From Desulfobacterales bacterium (lineage in GTDB: Bacteria > Desulfobacterota > Desulfobacteria > Desulfobacterales > UBA5852): a DNA stretch of 6,994 nucleotides. Positions 6,083 to 6,994 of this stretch are shown here, in pieces (the first letter of the stretch is position 1; each line of letters opens with the position of its first letter). The DNA is taken from positions 1-6,994 of the forward strand of contig JASJBQ010000254.1 of the NCBI GenBank assembly GCA_030066455.1, read 5' to 3'. The notes beneath the pieces were generated by a model that was given only the letters and a program-made list of their open reading frames with translations, did not search any database and was not told the origin of the DNA. The translations under genes were made by a program, and so were the position numbers.

Positions 6083-6505
6083 TTAGGCCTTCAGATTTTT
6101 CTTCCAAACCGGTATTTCAGCTTCGGGAATATTATCGGGATCATAGCTGAAAAGCTCACAGGACAGGTATTCGGCCGGCTCCAGATGGTTGGTGATGATG
6201 CCGCAAATCTCGTCGGCCAGCCGATCAGCCCCGGCCATGGAAGTGAAGGGCAGTATAATTCCCAGCTGATTCTCCTCGTACCATCCGATTTCGTCGATGG
6301 CCCGGATACGCTGGCGAATGGTGGCGATGGCCTGGCCAATGCGCTCGTCGGTTTCGCTTTCGATCGCCAGCGACAGGATCAGAAGCGAATAATTGTGATT
6401 GCTGCGATCCGACCGGTAGCGCTCCTTGGCGATGGCCTGCTGAAAGGCCTCCTTGCCAATAAGAAGATCGGTCGCCGAATTCCCGGACGATTTAAAAAAA
6501 CCCAC
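6083..6505 (-). CDS. Small protein resembling a degenerate GGDEF (diguanylate cyclase-like) domain
   Basis: A 140-residue protein starting at a GTG (6505) with GGAGG (6512-6516) 6 nt upstream. The pattern resembles part of a GGDEF or nucleotide-cyclase fold: an N-terminal helix (FQQAIAKERYRSDRSNHNYS), a core strand (LLILSLAIE, 41-49), a helix (IGQAIATIRQRIRAIDEIGW), then WYEENQLGIILPFTSMAGAD (75-94) leading into RLADEI. In true cyclases the EENQLGIILP position reads R-x-GGDEF-x-x-LLP. The GG(D/E)EF active-site signature is absent, and the chain is shorter than a full domain of about 160 residues. It is therefore probably not an active cyclase; binding or regulatory functions are possible. Similar short proteins occur near exopolysaccharide genes, from memory. 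It is transcribed alone, with its own promoter and terminator. Confidence 0.65.
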   Translation of the reverse strand: MGFFKSSGNSATDLLIGKEAFQQAIAKERYRSDRSNHNYSLLILSLAIESETDERIGQAIATIRQRIRAIDEIGWYEENQLGIILPFTSMAGADRLADEICGIITNHLEPAEYLSCELFSYDPDNIPEAEIPVWKKNLKA

Positions 6506-6529
6506 GCGCAGCCTCCGCTCTTTGTGTTT

Positions 6530-6551
6530 ATCGAACCGTGTCGCGTTCGAT
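6530..6551 (-). promoter_or_regulatory. Leader hairpin upstream of the GGDEF-like gene
   Basis: ATCGAAC (6530-6536) and GTTCGAT (6545-6551) are perfect inverted complements around an 8-nt loop. The element lies between the predicted transcription start (near 6571) and the ribosome binding site (6512-6516), so it would fold in the 5' leader. It could also be an operator just downstream of the promoter. Confidence 0.4.
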
Positions 6552-6577
6552 GAATGGCGTTCCGTGCAACAAGTTAC

Positions 6578-6605
6578 ATCATACAGGAATTCTCTAGCGT
6601 TTCAA
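6578..6605 (-). promoter_or_regulatory. Sigma-70-type promoter of the GGDEF-like gene
   Basis: On the minus strand TTGAAA (6605 down to 6600) and TATGAT (6583 down to 6578), each matching five of six consensus bases, are 16 nt apart. Transcription would begin near 6571, giving a leader of about 65 nt before the GTG at 6505. Confidence 0.55.
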
Positions 6606-6917
6606 CCAATGGCGCAACACGCCTGCATTCAGGTCCACGCCGCCTGACTTTTGGCCCCCGCGATATTTTTAAGTGGGAATACGTGCGTCGTCGGCTGTGT
6701 ACATTGGCTTGGCGATCTACCCACAGCACGGAAAGACCACGGCAGCGATCCGGTCCAAATGCTGGTGTGGGCGGAAGTGGCAAGGCGGAATGTTTTTTCG
6801 TCGCAGCCCATGCTGCGGATTTCAGCGGCCGGCCCGTTTTCGACGAGGCTTCCTGTCATTGGAGCCGATGCGCTCAGATGTCACGCGGCACCCGGCCATC
6901 GCCGCCCAAAAGCCCCC
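6606..6917. other. Stretch without a recognisable gene
   Basis: No convincing gene on either strand. The plus-strand frame 6554-6973 begins with no ribosome binding site, runs back over the leftward promoter and has an Arg/Ser/Pro-rich translation unlike a folded protein. The minus-strand frames 6574-6783 and 6629-6859 are likewise unsupported. Nothing resembling a tRNA or other known RNA gene was seen. Confidence 0.5.
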
Positions 6918-6960
6918 AAAAGAAAAGCTGCCGCCTGCAACGTGGATCGCAAACGGCAGC
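6918..6960 (-). terminator. Leftward rho-independent terminator for a transcript entering from the right
   Basis: On the minus strand GCTGCCG (6960 down to 6954) pairs with CGGCAGC (6933 down to 6927). Inside, GCGA and TTGC can pair after a symmetric 3x3 internal loop. The hairpin is followed by TTTTCTTTT (6926 down to 6918). It implies a minus-strand gene or RNA ending near the right edge of the window; a TAG at 6989-6987 could be its stop, but too little is visible to call a gene. Confidence 0.65.
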
Positions 6961-6994
6961 CATTTGGCGTTGAAGCGTTGCGGGCGCTACCCCA

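Noticed and set aside
6554..6973. Plus-strand 139-codon open frame
   Set aside because: It has no ribosome binding site, lies over a leftward promoter and terminator, and has a low-complexity Arg/Ser/Pro-rich product.

Overview
The window is GC-rich DNA interrupted by one short, very AT-rich island. It looks like the chromosome of a selenocysteine-using, Gram-negative bacterium. A deltaproteobacterium (Desulfobacterota, for example a Desulfosarcina-like sulfate reducer) is my best guess. That guess rests on the probable selenoprotein, a lipoprotein with a lipobox, sialic-acid-synthase and fatty-acyl-AMP ligase genes, and a degenerate GGDEF-like protein. The taxonomy is inference; no marker gene is present.

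Layout from left to right. (1) 1-180: the 3' end of an unrecognised plus-strand gene. (2) 181-576: a gene-free, GC-rich gap ending in a strong hairpin. (3) 577-1218, plus: a DUF3179-family exported protein whose reading frame is interrupted by a single TGA (958-960). This TGA sits exactly where the family has the Cys of its Y-C-P-L motif, and a SECIS-like hairpin lies just downstream. I read it as one 213-residue selenoprotein (Sec128), not as two small ORFs. (4) 1219-1310: a convergent intergenic region with hairpins. (5) 1311-4218, minus: a two-gene operon with a fatty-acyl-AMP ligase (FAAL) first and a NeuB-type nonulosonic (sialic) acid synthase second. (6) 4219-4600: the divergent control region, with hairpins in the FAAL leader, an AT-rich island (about 15% G+C at 4321-4490) carrying a good leftward promoter, and a 16-bp perfect palindrome. 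(7) 4601-5074, plus: a MarR-family regulator, probably the regulator of the divergent operon, followed closely by (8) 5131-5766, plus: a DUF2799 lipoprotein with a coiled-coil tail. (9) 5767-6082: a gap holding a clear leftward terminator. (10) 6083-6505, minus: a small protein resembling a GGDEF domain without its signature, with its own promoter, leader hairpin, GTG start and terminator. (11) 6506-6994: no convincing gene, but a second leftward terminator that must serve a transcript entering from the right.

The main discovery candidate is the DUF3179 selenoprotein. Sec would be the only selenium or sulfur redox residue of the mature protein, since there is no Cys. A secondary item is the isolated FAAL-NeuB pair next to a MarR regulator, with no CMP-sugar synthetase, epimerase or acyl carrier protein in view.
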